This document shows, piece after piece, positions 27,960-35,584 of a stretch of 64,000 nucleotides of DNA; positions within the stretch are counted from its first letter, which is position 1; each line of letters begins with the position of its first letter. The notes under the pieces were generated by a model that saw only the letters and a program-made list of their open reading frames with translations, was not told the DNA's origin and made no database searches. The stretch lies in NCBI RefSeq assembly GCF_009363255.1, contig NZ_CP045321.1, forward strand, positions 20,229-84,228. Direction: 5' to 3'. Made by a program: the position numbers and the translations under genes. Source of the stretch: Roseivivax sp. THAF197b (lineage in GTDB: Bacteria; Pseudomonadota; Alphaproteobacteria; Rhodobacterales; Rhodobacteraceae).

Positions 27960-28248
27960 GTGCAAAGCCAAGGCCAATAAAGAAAGACACCACGCCGGAG
28001 ATCGTCTTGAACTCGCGGATCTTGATATCGTTGTAGGTCGTCCGCGTGCGGGCGGTGACGAGGAGCTTTTCCACGCCATCATCAGAGACAACGCGCATAA
28101 TCCAGACCCCGTAATAGCTGGGGCCTTTCTTATGTGCCGACTCCTGGCACAGGATTTCTGCGCTATAGCCGCTTTCCACGAGTTCGCGGAACCTGGCTTC
28201 CGTAACCACATTTGGTGCTTCGATGTCCCAGTTCATGGCCCGGCTCAC
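27868..28248 (-). CDS. First gene of the virB operon, hypothetical, 126 aa
   Basis: Starts at GTG 28248 behind GGAG (an in-frame ATG lies 12 bases in). A soluble N-terminal part (EARFRELVESGYSAEILCQES...YYGVWIMRVVSDDGVEKLLVTARTR) precedes a marginally hydrophobic strand or helix (ISGVVSFFIGLGFAHVDL) and a charged tail. It has no signal peptide and no recognised family. It is about 50 bases from the operator palindrome, so it is the promoter-proximal gene; regulation or substrate handling are possible. Confidence 0.75.
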   Translation of the reverse strand: MSRAMNWDIEAPNVVTEARFRELVESGYSAEILCQESAHKKGPSYYGVWIMRVVSDDGVEKLLVTARTRTTYNDIKIREFKTISGVVSFFIGLGFAHVDLPLEAGTSRTHKLAPPDKAPSDKGAGS

Positions 28249-28283
28249 GCTTTCTCCAATGGCGCGACCCCAGGCATTCCCAC

Positions 28284-28314
28284 TTGAAGCCCAGAGTTAC
28301 GATAGTATACTATC
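28284..28314. promoter_or_regulatory. Divergent promoter with palindromic operator of the virB operon
   Basis: The 14-bp perfect palindrome GATAGTATACTATC (28301-28314) contains TATACT, a good -10 hexamer, on both strands. On the plus strand TTGAAG (28284-28289) lies 16 bases before it as a -35 box, driving the 28405 gene. The minus-strand -10 would serve the virB operon. A protein bound here would cover both start regions. The same palindrome occurs at 33501-33514. Confidence 0.7.
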
Positions 28315-28404
28315 AACCGCAAGATGTAATATCGTGCTTTAGCTGTAGTTTGGTCACGCAAACACTAGTCACGGCCAGTGTCTGCGATCAAGGAGATAAC
28401 AGGT

Positions 28405-28698
28405 TTGAGAAACCCAAGGTTGACAGGCCTGCTCCCATTGCAAGCTATGGTCCTTCTGATCTGCGTTCCCGGACCAGTTTTGGCGGAATCCTGCTTCGCC
28501 CCGGCCCGTCCCTTCCTGCCAAGCGATTCGCAGGCAGCGCGGGACTATGCAGACATCATCCGTGGCGATTTCGAAGATTACATTCAGGATATCCAGAGCT
28601 ACTTCCGTTGCCTCGACAGCGAACGCGCCCGCGCCTTCGAGGAAGCGCGCGAAGTCAGCGAGGACTATGGCCGATTTCTGCAATTGGCAGGGGATTGA
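28405..28698 (+). CDS. Small exported hypothetical protein, 97 aa
   Basis: The start is taken as the TTG at 28405 because AAGGAG lies 9 bases upstream; a GTG at 28378 in the same frame has no ribosome site. A signal peptide (LLPLQAMVLLICVPGPVLAES) is followed by a short helical mature protein with two cysteines (ESCFAPARPFLP, SYFRCLDSERARAFEE). It is transcribed divergently from virB through the shared palindromic promoter, so it is probably a transfer-system accessory in the periplasm. Confidence 0.75.
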   Translation: MRNPRLTGLLPLQAMVLLICVPGPVLAESCFAPARPFLPSDSQAARDYADIIRGDFEDYIQDIQSYFRCLDSERARAFEEAREVSEDYGRFLQLAGD

Positions 28699-28800
28699 TG
28701 GGCAACCTCGGGAGCATCAGACTTGCAGCCCATGGAAACCAGACGCCGATAACACCCTCATATATCTACTTTTTAGATAACAGATTTCATCCCCTAGCGA

Positions 28801-28821
28801 CGTCACAAAAGGTATGTGACG
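28801..28821 (+). promoter_or_regulatory. Inverted repeat over the ribosome site of the XRE regulator
   Basis: CGTCAC (28801-28806) and GTGACG (28816-28821) flank the AAAGG ribosome site and end two bases before the GTG start of the HTH gene. This is a plausible autoregulatory operator or translational block. Confidence 0.45.
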
Positions 28822-28822
28822 C

Positions 28823-29080
28823 GTGGCGAAAACAATCAGAACAAATGGCCAGTTGGCGCTCGTCCGTGCGTTGGTTGATGCACGTCAGAATGCGGGTCTC
28901 AGCCAGCAGCAGTTGGCGGCCAAGCTCAAACGCCACCAGTCGTTTGTGGCGCGTCTCGAAAGCGGCGAGCGCCGAATCGACGTCGTGGAGTTTACAGTTC
29001 TGGCGAGGGTCATTGGCTTTGACAAAGATGAAGTCTTGTCGATCGTCGAAGCCGCCACGGAGCCCGACCACAGGATTTGA
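28823..29080 (+). CDS. XRE-family helix-turn-helix regulator
   Basis: 85 residues from a GTG. The Cro/C1-type HTH is LVRALVDARQNAGLSQQQLAAKLKRHQSFVARLESGERRIDVVEFTVLARVIG, the whole protein being one DNA-binding domain. It lies about 500 bases from the virB divergent promoter, so it is the nearest candidate for the protein that reads the shared palindrome; this is inference. The stop overlaps the next short ORF. Confidence 0.9.
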   Translation: MAKTIRTNGQLALVRALVDARQNAGLSQQQLAAKLKRHQSFVARLESGERRIDVVEFTVLARVIGFDKDEVLSIVEAATEPDHRI

Positions 29081-29259
29081 CAGCAAAGAATTTTTGGGAC
29101 GTTCCGCTTCGGACGTTCCCACGTGAAGTGAGTTCCCTCAGGGAAGAGCTATCAGCCAACATCCACCAAGTGCGGCATGCGGTGCAAGCAAGCACCAAAG
29201 CACGTCACGCCGCAAAAGAAGAGCCAAAGTGCAGGAAGTCAGTAAACAGTGAACGATGA
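29077..29259 (+). CDS. Possible small ORF coupled to the XRE gene, 60 aa
   Basis: Starts at a TTG overlapping the XRE stop and overlaps the next ORF by 11 bases. The product is helical and basic (SSLREELSANIHQVRHAVQAS), without any recognised family. The overlapping arrangement supports translation, but the unusual start and small size keep confidence low. Confidence 0.35.
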   Translation: MTAKNFWDVPLRTFPREVSSLREELSANIHQVRHAVQASTKARHAAKEEPKCRKSVNSER

Positions 29260-29476
29260 CAAAGGTGAGGGCGTCGCGATCGCCAATCTGATCGGGGCCG
29301 ATGGGTGCAGCATTGTTGGTTGGGTGTATCGCTGGACGACAGGCGCGCATGCGGTGATGTGGGACGTACACGGGCCCCAGCCGGTGCAGGAAATCCGGCC
29401 GGATCTGACTGCCGAACAGCAGCAGGAAATCGACTTCCATGGTTTGAAGCGGATCGGAAGCGGCGAAGGCGGATAG
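29249..29476 (+). CDS. Small hypothetical protein, 75 aa
   Basis: GTG start at 29249 with GGAAG upstream. The composition is protein-like (AIANLIGADGCSIVGWVYRWTTGAHAVMWDV, then LTAEQQQEIDFHGLKRIG). No family is recognised. It is third in an apparent mini-operon after the XRE regulator. The following ~245 bases up to 29722 hold no clear gene. Confidence 0.5.
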   Translation: MNDDKGEGVAIANLIGADGCSIVGWVYRWTTGAHAVMWDVHGPQPVQEIRPDLTAEQQQEIDFHGLKRIGSGEGG

Positions 29477-29722
29477 GCTCCGCAGCTAGCCGCCAGTTCA
29501 TATTTGATGGTTGGGGTCGGCCGGTATACCGGACATTGGGGTCGCACGCGGCGAATGCGGACTCTGAGCCCAACTTGCACTTTCGGGGAGGGAGGCGAAG
29601 GGCGTTTTTCGACGCAGCGAGAGGCTTGTCGGCCAGTGACACGATAAACAGAAATACTGAACCACACGAGTTCTGATAGGGAGTGCTGGTGGCAAACCTC
29701 TCCGCCATCAACCTCGCGAAAT

Positions 29723-30106
29723 TTATCGGAGCGTGACGCCTCGACCTTCAATCATTCGAAGACGAGCGCAAAGACGAAGAGTGGACCAGTATATCTGCGT
29801 TTCAGCAACCTCGCCTCCCGAATGGATTGGCAGCGCGAGTATAGCGTCGACAACATGAGGAACTTGCCAAGCGCTGTCTCCGATCGCATCGATGTCGACG
29901 ACGAACAGCGTGCCACGCATCCAGGCAAGCGTCGGTAGGGCAGAAAGACGAGAGCCAAGTGGTTCAAGCAACGCCTTGTAGGTTGCGATCACGACCTGCG
30001 GCCCTGGACGGCTGCCGGGCAGGCGATAACCGATCAGCCGTCCCGACACAGCCGCGGTCAACACTTCCACGAACGGCGCCATGGTCAGGTCTTGATCGTC
30101 AAGCAT
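29723..30106 (-). CDS. Hypothetical protein, 127 aa
   Basis: ATG at 30106 with GGGAGG upstream; the longer frame reads through a terminator and is discarded. The product begins MLDDQDLTMAPFVEVLTAAV. It has alternating strands and helices (GRLIGYRLPGSRPGPQVVIATYKALLEPL, TLAWMRGTLFVVDIDAI) and a helical tail. The early part faintly recalls the N-terminus of succinylglutamate desuccinylase-type proteins, but no metal ligands can be identified. It follows the DUF481 gene and its terminator. Confidence 0.65.
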   Translation of the reverse strand: MLDDQDLTMAPFVEVLTAAVSGRLIGYRLPGSRPGPQVVIATYKALLEPLGSRLSALPTLAWMRGTLFVVDIDAIGDSAWQVPHVVDAILALPIHSGGEVAETQIYWSTLRLCARLRMIEGRGVTLR

Positions 30107-30129
30107 GATCGATCCTCCCGCGTTCAGCG

Positions 30130-30198
30130 TGCCGTCCGGGCATGAGGTGCTCCCGGACGGCAGCCGTGAGGCCGGCGGCGGGACTGCCGCCGCCGGCC
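30130..30198 (-). terminator. Two tandem terminator hairpins after the DUF481 gene
   Basis: First reached by minus-strand transcription: GGCCGGCGGCGG (30170-30181) / CCGCCGCCGGCC (30187-30198), a perfect 12-bp stem with a 5-base loop. Then TGCCGTCCGGG (30130-30140) / CCCGGACGGCA (30152-30162). T-runs are lacking. Confidence 0.6.
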
Positions 30199-30219
30199 AC
30201 GATTTCCCAGCGTGTCGGC

Positions 30220-31041
30220 CTAGAAGCCGACCACAAGGGAAATGCCGAACGTGTTGTCCCATTCCTCGAAACCGGCGAGCGGATTGTCGTTGTACTCGGA
30301 CCGGTAGCTGACCCGCGTCGACAAGGTGTCCGTGCTGCGGAAGTTCACGCCGAAGTCGTTCGTGAGCAGGGTGTTCGTGTCTGAGCCCAGGATATCTGTG
30401 TCGTTGGTCAGAGAGACCGCATCGGTCAGGCCGTAGAAGAACCGCGACGACAGGATGCCCGCCCCTTCGGTCTCGTCAGTGCCGTCCTGGAGCCGGGTGT
30501 AACGCACGCCGGGTCCGCCCTGGACGCGCCATGCGAATTGCTCGGTGTTGACGATCCGATAGCCGAGGCCGCCGCCGATAAAGGCATCGCGCTCGACCGT
30601 CTCGAAGTCATCATATTCGAACCGGCCGGTGCCGAAGGCGTAGAGTTGGGGAGTGAAGGCGCGCGACGCCTCGTACGTGCCGAAAAAGTTCTCTTCGTTG
30701 CGCTCACCATTCGCCTCGCCGAACTCGGCGGCCAGGCCGAACGAGTGCGACCAGTCGCCCACACCGTAGGTCAGACGTGCGGCAGTGGAGAGCTCCACGG
30801 TGTCGGAGTTGCCGTCGGCGGCAGAGAATTGTAGCGCGGCCGATCCGCGAAGGCCCTGAGGCACACCATTGATCGAAAACCGCTGAGCGTCGTTGCCCTC
30901 ATCGAGGTCGTCGCGGGCATCTTCGGTGATGTCGTCGATACGATCATCCAGCCGGTCAACACCGGTCAGGCCAGTGGCTTGCGCGTGGACTTGGGACGCC
31001 ATCAGCAGCGCTACGGCGGTGGTTGCAAGGAACTTGGTCAT
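30220..31041 (-). CDS. DUF481 (YdiY-like) outer-membrane beta-barrel protein
   Basis: 273 residues. A signal peptide (MTKFLATTAVALLMASQVHAQ) is followed by an acidic linker rich in Asp (about 25-50). A beta-barrel domain with alternating hydrophobic strands follows, ending in the terminal-aromatic pattern (WDNTFGISLVVGF) of outer-membrane proteins. This is the layout of the DUF481/YdiY 'salt-induced' family. A strong AAAGGAG precedes the ATG. It is downstream of the LysR gene in the same orientation. Cargo and inducer are unknown. Confidence 0.85.
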   Translation of the reverse strand: MTKFLATTAVALLMASQVHAQATGLTGVDRLDDRIDDITEDARDDLDEGNDAQRFSINGVPQGLRGSAALQFSAADGNSDTVELSTAARLTYGVGDWSHSFGLAAEFGEANGERNEENFFGTYEASRAFTPQLYAFGTGRFEYDDFETVERDAFIGGGLGYRIVNTEQFAWRVQGGPGVRYTRLQDGTDETEGAGILSSRFFYGLTDAVSLTNDTDILGSDTNTLLTNDFGVNFRSTDTLSTRVSYRSEYNDNPLAGFEEWDNTFGISLVVGF

Positions 31042-31165
31042 GGAGGCAGTCCTCTCCTTTGGGGCAGACCGCCTGCTGGATTATCCAAGCCGGCGCTTCC
31101 CTCTGAAGCTCACATGCCCTCGATCCATCAATTAGGGAAATTCGAAATACTCTGCCTTAAAGCGA

Positions 31166-32113
31166 TTATTGCTCATCTAACTGCCCCAGTATCTCGATCT
31201 CATCGTCCGACGCCTGCTCCAGCTCTTCGATGACATCCTCTTGAACCGAAACGGCTCCGGCCACGACCTTCGTCAGCGCCGCGCGGGCGCACTGCTTTAT
31301 CTCGTCGTCCATGTCCTCGCGCCAAACAAGCCAGATAGCGTAAGGAAAGATCGGCGCGTCCGGCACAAGGTGTAGCTGCCCGGCATCCAGATACGGCGCC
31401 GCCGTTCGCGCAGGCAGATAGGCCGCCAAGCCGCGGCCCACCACAAAATCGGTCGCAAGCGCCCCGAGTGCGAGCGTCTTGCCGGAGCGCAGGTCTGGCA
31501 GATCAATTGCGTGCGCCTGCACGAACTCCGGACCCCAATCGACCATCACGTAGCGGTCGTCCATGACGGTCAGGTCCGGCTCGGGCCAGCCGGCCACGAG
31601 AACAAGGTCTTCCTCAAAGAGTTTCTCGACCCGGATTCCAGGCCGGATCTGGGGCAGGTAAGTCAGAGCCGCCTGGATCACGCCCTCGATCAGGAAGCGC
31701 GTCAGGCGATCGGGCGTGCCCAACTCGGCTCGAATACTGAGTGACGGCGTTCGCGCCTGCATCTCGTCGATCCAGCGGAAACCGCAGCGCGACCAGAGCG
31801 AGTGTTCCGCACCGATGGTGATCGCCTTGGTGAAGCCCTCAGGCACGCCGATCTGCTGTCTCGCTTCTTCCCAGATCTTCACGAGAGAGAGCGCGTAGGC
31901 TGAGAACGCCTCGCCTTCCGGTGTCAGTTCCGCACCGGCCTTCGAGCGGGTGAAGAGCGCGTGACCCAACTGCTCCTCAAGCCGTCTAATCCGCAGGGAG
32001 ACGGCCGATTGGGTGACAAACAGCTTGTCGGCCGAATGCACGAAGCTGCCGCTCGCCGCCACTTCGAGAAAGGTTCGCATGAGGGTGATGTCCATAGGGA
32101 CGATGCATGACAT
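31166..32113 (-). CDS. LysR-family transcriptional regulator
   Basis: 315 residues from ATG 32113 (GAGGCG upstream); the ATG at 32095 lacks a ribosome site. The N-terminal winged HTH reads LMRTFLEVAASGSFVHSADKLFVTQSAVSLRIRRLEEQLGHALFTR. A coinducer-binding domain follows, and an acidic C-terminal tail (QEDVIEELEQASDDEIEILGQLDEQ) is somewhat unusual. It is divergent from the small lipoprotein and upstream of the DUF481 gene. A 12-mer, GGGAAATTCGAA, occurs in front of both neighbours and may be its site. Confidence 0.95.
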   Translation of the reverse strand: MSCIVPMDITLMRTFLEVAASGSFVHSADKLFVTQSAVSLRIRRLEEQLGHALFTRSKAGAELTPEGEAFSAYALSLVKIWEEARQQIGVPEGFTKAITIGAEHSLWSRCGFRWIDEMQARTPSLSIRAELGTPDRLTRFLIEGVIQAALTYLPQIRPGIRVEKLFEEDLVLVAGWPEPDLTVMDDRYVMVDWGPEFVQAHAIDLPDLRSGKTLALGALATDFVVGRGLAAYLPARTAAPYLDAGQLHLVPDAPIFPYAIWLVWREDMDDEIKQCARAALTKVVAGAVSVQEDVIEELEQASDDEIEILGQLDEQ

Positions 32114-32255
32114 AAACTCGCCTCAACAGCAATTCGATCTCGTTTCCCTTATGCGTGGCCAGTGCGTATCTCGGCATCAGGCAAGCTGACCGAGGCGGGA
32201 AATTCGAACGATCTTGGCGGCTTCCATCGAACCTTCTGAAAGAAAGGATCCGACC

Positions 32256-32435
32256 ATGAAGACGCTTTCGATCCGCACTGCTGCTCTGACCGTCCTGTTG
32301 TCCGGCGCTATGGCTCTTTCCGCCTGCTCGACGGAGAAAGCCATCGACAATACCGTGGATGTCGCGGCCGGCACGACGCGTCTCGTCGCCAAGGGCGCCG
32401 TGGGCGCTGGCAAGCTCGCCTATCGCGGCGGCTAG
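32256..32435 (+). CDS. Small lipoprotein, 59 aa
   Basis: ATG at 32256 after AAAGGA. The product begins MKTLSIRTAALTVLLSG, with lipobox LSAC at about residue 24. A short Ala/Gly/Val-rich mature peptide follows (DNTVDVAAGTTRLVAKGAVGAGKLAYRGG). It resembles entericidin-like stress lipoproteins in size and composition. It is divergent from lysR, so it may be a LysR target. Confidence 0.8.
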   Translation: MKTLSIRTAALTVLLSGAMALSACSTEKAIDNTVDVAAGTTRLVAKGAVGAGKLAYRGG

Positions 32436-32766
32436 GCGCTTGTCACGTCGGACGACGAGTGAAGTCGTCTCTACGGGCGTGATCGATGATTAAGCCCGTT
32501 TTGATTTGGGACGAGAGATGCGACCGTTCCCAGCCTGCGAGACCCTTTCCTAGCGCTTGTCTCCAATGGCTGTGTCGAAAATCGCGCCTTGCCCCGGTCT
32601 TTGCAGCTTGAGCCGAATTTGCCTCTCGCCGGAAGCGGCCATTCTTCGAAGGTCGGCAAGGTCCGCTCCCCGGACCTTGGCGCCGACATCAGCGAACGGC
32701 CGGTAATTGAGTGACGCAGCAAGATTAAATTACTGCGGTTCTATGACAATACTGTCTTTGTCGGCG
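32436..32766. other. 331-bp intergenic region, nothing convincing
   Basis: Frames are short and low in protein-like composition. It separates the lipoprotein (+) from the convergent secreted-protein gene (-). Confidence 0.4.
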
Positions 32767-33462
32767 CTAGTAATTCACCTGCTCGAACCCGTAGGTGCCT
32801 TCATAGTCACGCCAATCGACGAAGACGGATCGATGATAGATACTGGGGCAATTCTGGCCCCATCTTTCAAGACCCTCATGAACTGAGGGTAGGGCAGTTA
32901 CGGAAGACCTCTGCCAAGAGAAATCGCCTTGGGTTCCGTAAGTGCCGATGACCACGGTCGCGCTGCGATTGCAGTCGCCGTCACGACCGGATTCATGCTG
33001 CCGGGCATAGCGAACATCAAAGACTCGGATGGACCGCACGAAGTTGAACTCAGGTCCGCTGATATCGATGTCCGCGCGATCCTGAACGAGCCGGAGTGCC
33101 TGGTCGGTAGGAGCGAGATCGTCGACTGGCAAGGATTGGAGCGGTCGACGGCTGTCCGCTTGGTACAAGGCTTCAAAGATGCGGCCAGCGTTGTTTGATG
33201 GCCGATCGTTCTCATAGGAGGCGCCCATGGGACAGCGCCAGATTTGCAGTGGCGGTTCCACCGGCCAGGGCTTGATCCGCCTGATGAATTCGGCGCGGGC
33301 CCGGGCGCACGGGACAGATGCAGGCCAGCCGCCAGACAGGCATAAGAGGATCGCACAGTCGATCGGGTATGTCTGCGCGCGGGCGGGTGCCGGCAGCGCG
33401 AAACTTGTCACGGTCAAAGCGACGGCGGCCGGGGAGAGGAGCTTCTTGAGTAAATGGCGCAT
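32767..33462 (-). CDS. Secreted Cys-rich hypothetical protein, 231 aa
   Basis: Start at ATG 33462 (GGAGG upstream; the frame continues 12 codons further without a ribosome site). A signal peptide (LLSPAAVALTVTSFALPAPARAQ) precedes a mature protein beginning TYPIDCAILLCLSGGWPASVPCARARAE, with further conserved-looking WPVEPPLQIWRCPMG. Multiple cysteines suggest disulphides. I recall this N-terminal pattern from other roseobacter plasmid or phage proteins but know no function. The palindromic operator lies 38 bases upstream, so it is probably co-regulated with the transfer genes. Confidence 0.8.
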   Translation of the reverse strand: MRHLLKKLLSPAAVALTVTSFALPAPARAQTYPIDCAILLCLSGGWPASVPCARARAEFIRRIKPWPVEPPLQIWRCPMGASYENDRPSNNAGRIFEALYQADSRRPLQSLPVDDLAPTDQALRLVQDRADIDISGPEFNFVRSIRVFDVRYARQHESGRDGDCNRSATVVIGTYGTQGDFSWQRSSVTALPSVHEGLERWGQNCPSIYHRSVFVDWRDYEGTYGFEQVNY

Positions 33463-33500
33463 GCTGAGGATCCTCCGTGAGAGGAGTTCAGCATACATAC

Positions 33501-33514
33501 GATAGTATACTATC
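33501..33514. promoter_or_regulatory. Second copy of the transfer-region palindrome
   Basis: GATAGTATACTATC, identical to 28301-28314 and here extended to the 16-bp palindrome CGATAGTATACTATCG. It includes TATACT on both strands and lies just before the secreted Cys-rich gene. Confidence 0.7.
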
Positions 33515-34080
33515 GCAACACTAAGTATAAAATCGCATAATGAAGTTTATGTTGAGAAGAACGTTATTGATCGGTGCGCATTATTAACTTGGCCAAGGCG
33601 CTATTCACAGGACAGCTCAGGCTTGTGCAGCTGCGACTGTCGCTGACGCCGCATTCACTCGCTGTTGCAGCTGGATCATTGCTGCATTGCGGCGTATGTC
33701 GCGAGAACGTTCATTGAAAATTGCTTTTATTACTGAAATCCATACGGCACTTCGGCCGCTCGTGCGCTAGAAGTTGCGGTGTCAGCTGGGTGGAAAAAAG
33801 TCCGCTCTTTGCTAGCTTGAGCGTGGTCATGCAAAACCCATCGGCAGCTGCTGCGCCTAACCCCATTGTCGCGGCGATTGCCCATAAATGCGCTTGAAAT
33901 CGCGAATGAACTAAGATGGGCTGAAATTGACCACATCCTCCGCCGCTTGTCTCATTGTCGTTCCACCCGCGATTTTCATCGCAATATTGTTTCGACGCAT
34001 TTGAGTGCCTCCAATGAAGTGTTCCACCAACTGAGATAGTTTTATCCCGATTGGACTTGACCCCATCTCTGGTAAGGGTT
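33515..34080. other. 566-bp intergenic region
   Basis: It has mixed base composition, several stop-rich frames and no recognisable gene. Probably debris between the backbone and the IS3 element at 34081. Confidence 0.4.
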
Positions 34081-34118
34081 TGAACCGCGCGGGTTTTCCG
34101 GAGGCTGATTTTAGTTAG

Positions 34119-35027
34119 TTATGCGGCCATGTCTTTGGTTTTCACAGCCGCGTAGAAGTTGGCTTCTGCCTCGGTCGGCGGGATGTTCCCGATGGTCTCG
34201 AGAAGACGGCGGTTGCCAAAACAGTTGACCCATTCCAGCGTGGCGTATTCGACGGCCTCGAAGCTGCGCCATGGGCCGCGGCGGTGAATGACCTCGGCTT
34301 TGAAGAGGGCGTTGATGGTCTCGGCGAGAGCATTGTCATAGCTGTCGCCGACGCTTCCGACCGATGGTTCGATGCCTGCGTCAGCGAGGCGCTCGGTGTA
34401 GCGAATGGACACGTATTGCGAGCCACGATCGCTGTGGTGAACGAGACCCATGGTTTTCGTAGGCCGCCGATCATGGACGGCCTGTTCCAACGCATCGAGG
34501 ACGAAACCAGTCTACGTTGATGTGCTGGCGCGCCGACCGACTATCTTGCGCGCGTAGGCATCGATGACGAAGGCGACATACACGAACCCCTTCGAGGTCG
34601 CGATATAGGTGAAATCGCTGACCCAGAGCATGCTGGGCACGGGTACGCGAAATTCGCGGTTCACTTTGTCCAAGAGGCACGGCGCATTCTTGTCCGGGAT
34701 CGTCGTCTTGTGCGGCTTCCCACGGATGATACCTTGAGTATCCATGTCCTTCATCAGACGTGCCACCGTGCAGCGGGCGACGTCGAACCCCTCGCGGCGC
34801 AATTGGTGATAGACTTTGCGGACGCCGTAGACGCGCCAGTTTTCCTCGAAGACGCGCCGGATCTCGGGCCGCAGAGCCTCGTCTTTACGCGCACGATACG
34901 AACGCAGAGCCGGATCGGCCCGCTTCGCCAGGTGATCGTAATAGGTGGAAGGGGCGATCGGCAGCACAGCGCAGATCGGCTCGATCCCGTGCGCGCCACG
35001 ATGCGCTTCGATGAAATCCACCATCAC
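34119..35027 (-). pseudogene. IS3-family transposase OrfB with an in-frame amber stop
   Basis: The upstream part (34512-35027) holds the HTH_21-like domain (VYGVRKVYHQLRREGFDVARCTVARLMKD) and the first catalytic Asp (WVSDFTYIAT). A TAG at 34512-34514 interrupts it after ...GRRASTST. The same frame then resumes with TGFVLDALEQAVHDRRP and carries the remaining Asp (HHSDRGSQYVS) and Glu (NALAETINALF). The stop separates the DDE triad, so the element cannot transpose without suppression. Confidence 0.88.
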
Positions 35028-35347
35028 TTCGACCGGCGTTCTAGCTCCGCCATCGCAAAAAACGCCGAGGCCTTGCGAAGTATGTCGTTAGCCTGCCGGC
35101 GCTCTCGGTTCTCCTGCTCCAGCGCCTTCATCTTCTCAGCTATCTCGCTGGGAATACCTGCGCTCTCGCCGCTATCGACTTCCGCCTTCTTAACCCAGTC
35201 GTTCAGCGTGTTCGCCGAGCAGCCGACCTTCGCGGCAATCGACGTGATCGCGTGCCAGCGAGATCCATGCTGCCCCGCGCCGTCGCGGACCATCCGCACG
35301 GCACGCTCAGGCACTTCAAGGGAAAACATGTTCCTGGTCTGGCTCAT
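35024..35347 (-). CDS. IS3-family transposase OrfA
   Basis: 107 residues. An N-terminal HTH (SRWHAITSIAAKVGCSANTLNDWVKKAE) is followed by a leucine-zipper helix (EIAEKMKALEQENRERRQANDILRKASAFFAMAELERR). It binds element ends and partners OrfB, whose start overlaps its stop. Confidence 0.9.
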   Translation of the reverse strand: MSQTRNMFSLEVPERAVRMVRDGAGQHGSRWHAITSIAAKVGCSANTLNDWVKKAEVDSGESAGIPSEIAEKMKALEQENRERRQANDILRKASAFFAMAELERRSK

Positions 35348-35506
35348 GATGCTCCATCCTACTCAAGAGTTGGAGCCTCCGGCAACCCCGGCGCGGTTCG
35401 GTCAGTCAATACAAGGCGTTCATGTCACGGCCGCGTATTCGGAGCCGTCGATTATATCAAGTTGCGACTAAAAAGTACGCTGAGCCGACGTCACTGAAAC
35501 AGTCGC

Positions 35507-35524
35507 AAAGGCCGTCTGCGGCCT
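35507..35524 (-). terminator. Terminator-like hairpin after the peroxidase gene
   Basis: Read on the minus strand: AGGCCG, loop CAGA, CGGCCT, then TT. It lies about 60 bases after the stop of the 35585-37204 gene. A second stem, GCTGAT/ATCAGC, precedes it. Confidence 0.45.
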
Positions 35525-35584
35525 CAGCGAGGCTGATCGCTAATCAGCTCCAAACTCGAAATAATTGAAATCTGGTAGCGATCA

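Larger units (their letters stand above)
34081..35400 (-). mobile_element. IS3-family insertion sequence (orfA/orfB, orfB broken)
   Basis: The element is about 1.32 kb. The imperfect terminal inverted repeats are TGAACCGCGCGGGTTTTCCG (from 34081) against the complement of the right end, which reads GAACCGCGCCGGGGTTGCCG (35399 inward). Both continue into GAGGCT. Two transposase frames are inside. No direct target duplication is visible, so ends are accurate only to a few bases. Confidence 0.8.

Noticed and set aside
32471..32722. 83-codon minus-strand frame between the lipoprotein and the secreted protein
   Set aside because: Arg/Ser-rich composition, no start signal and no coherent secondary-structure pattern.
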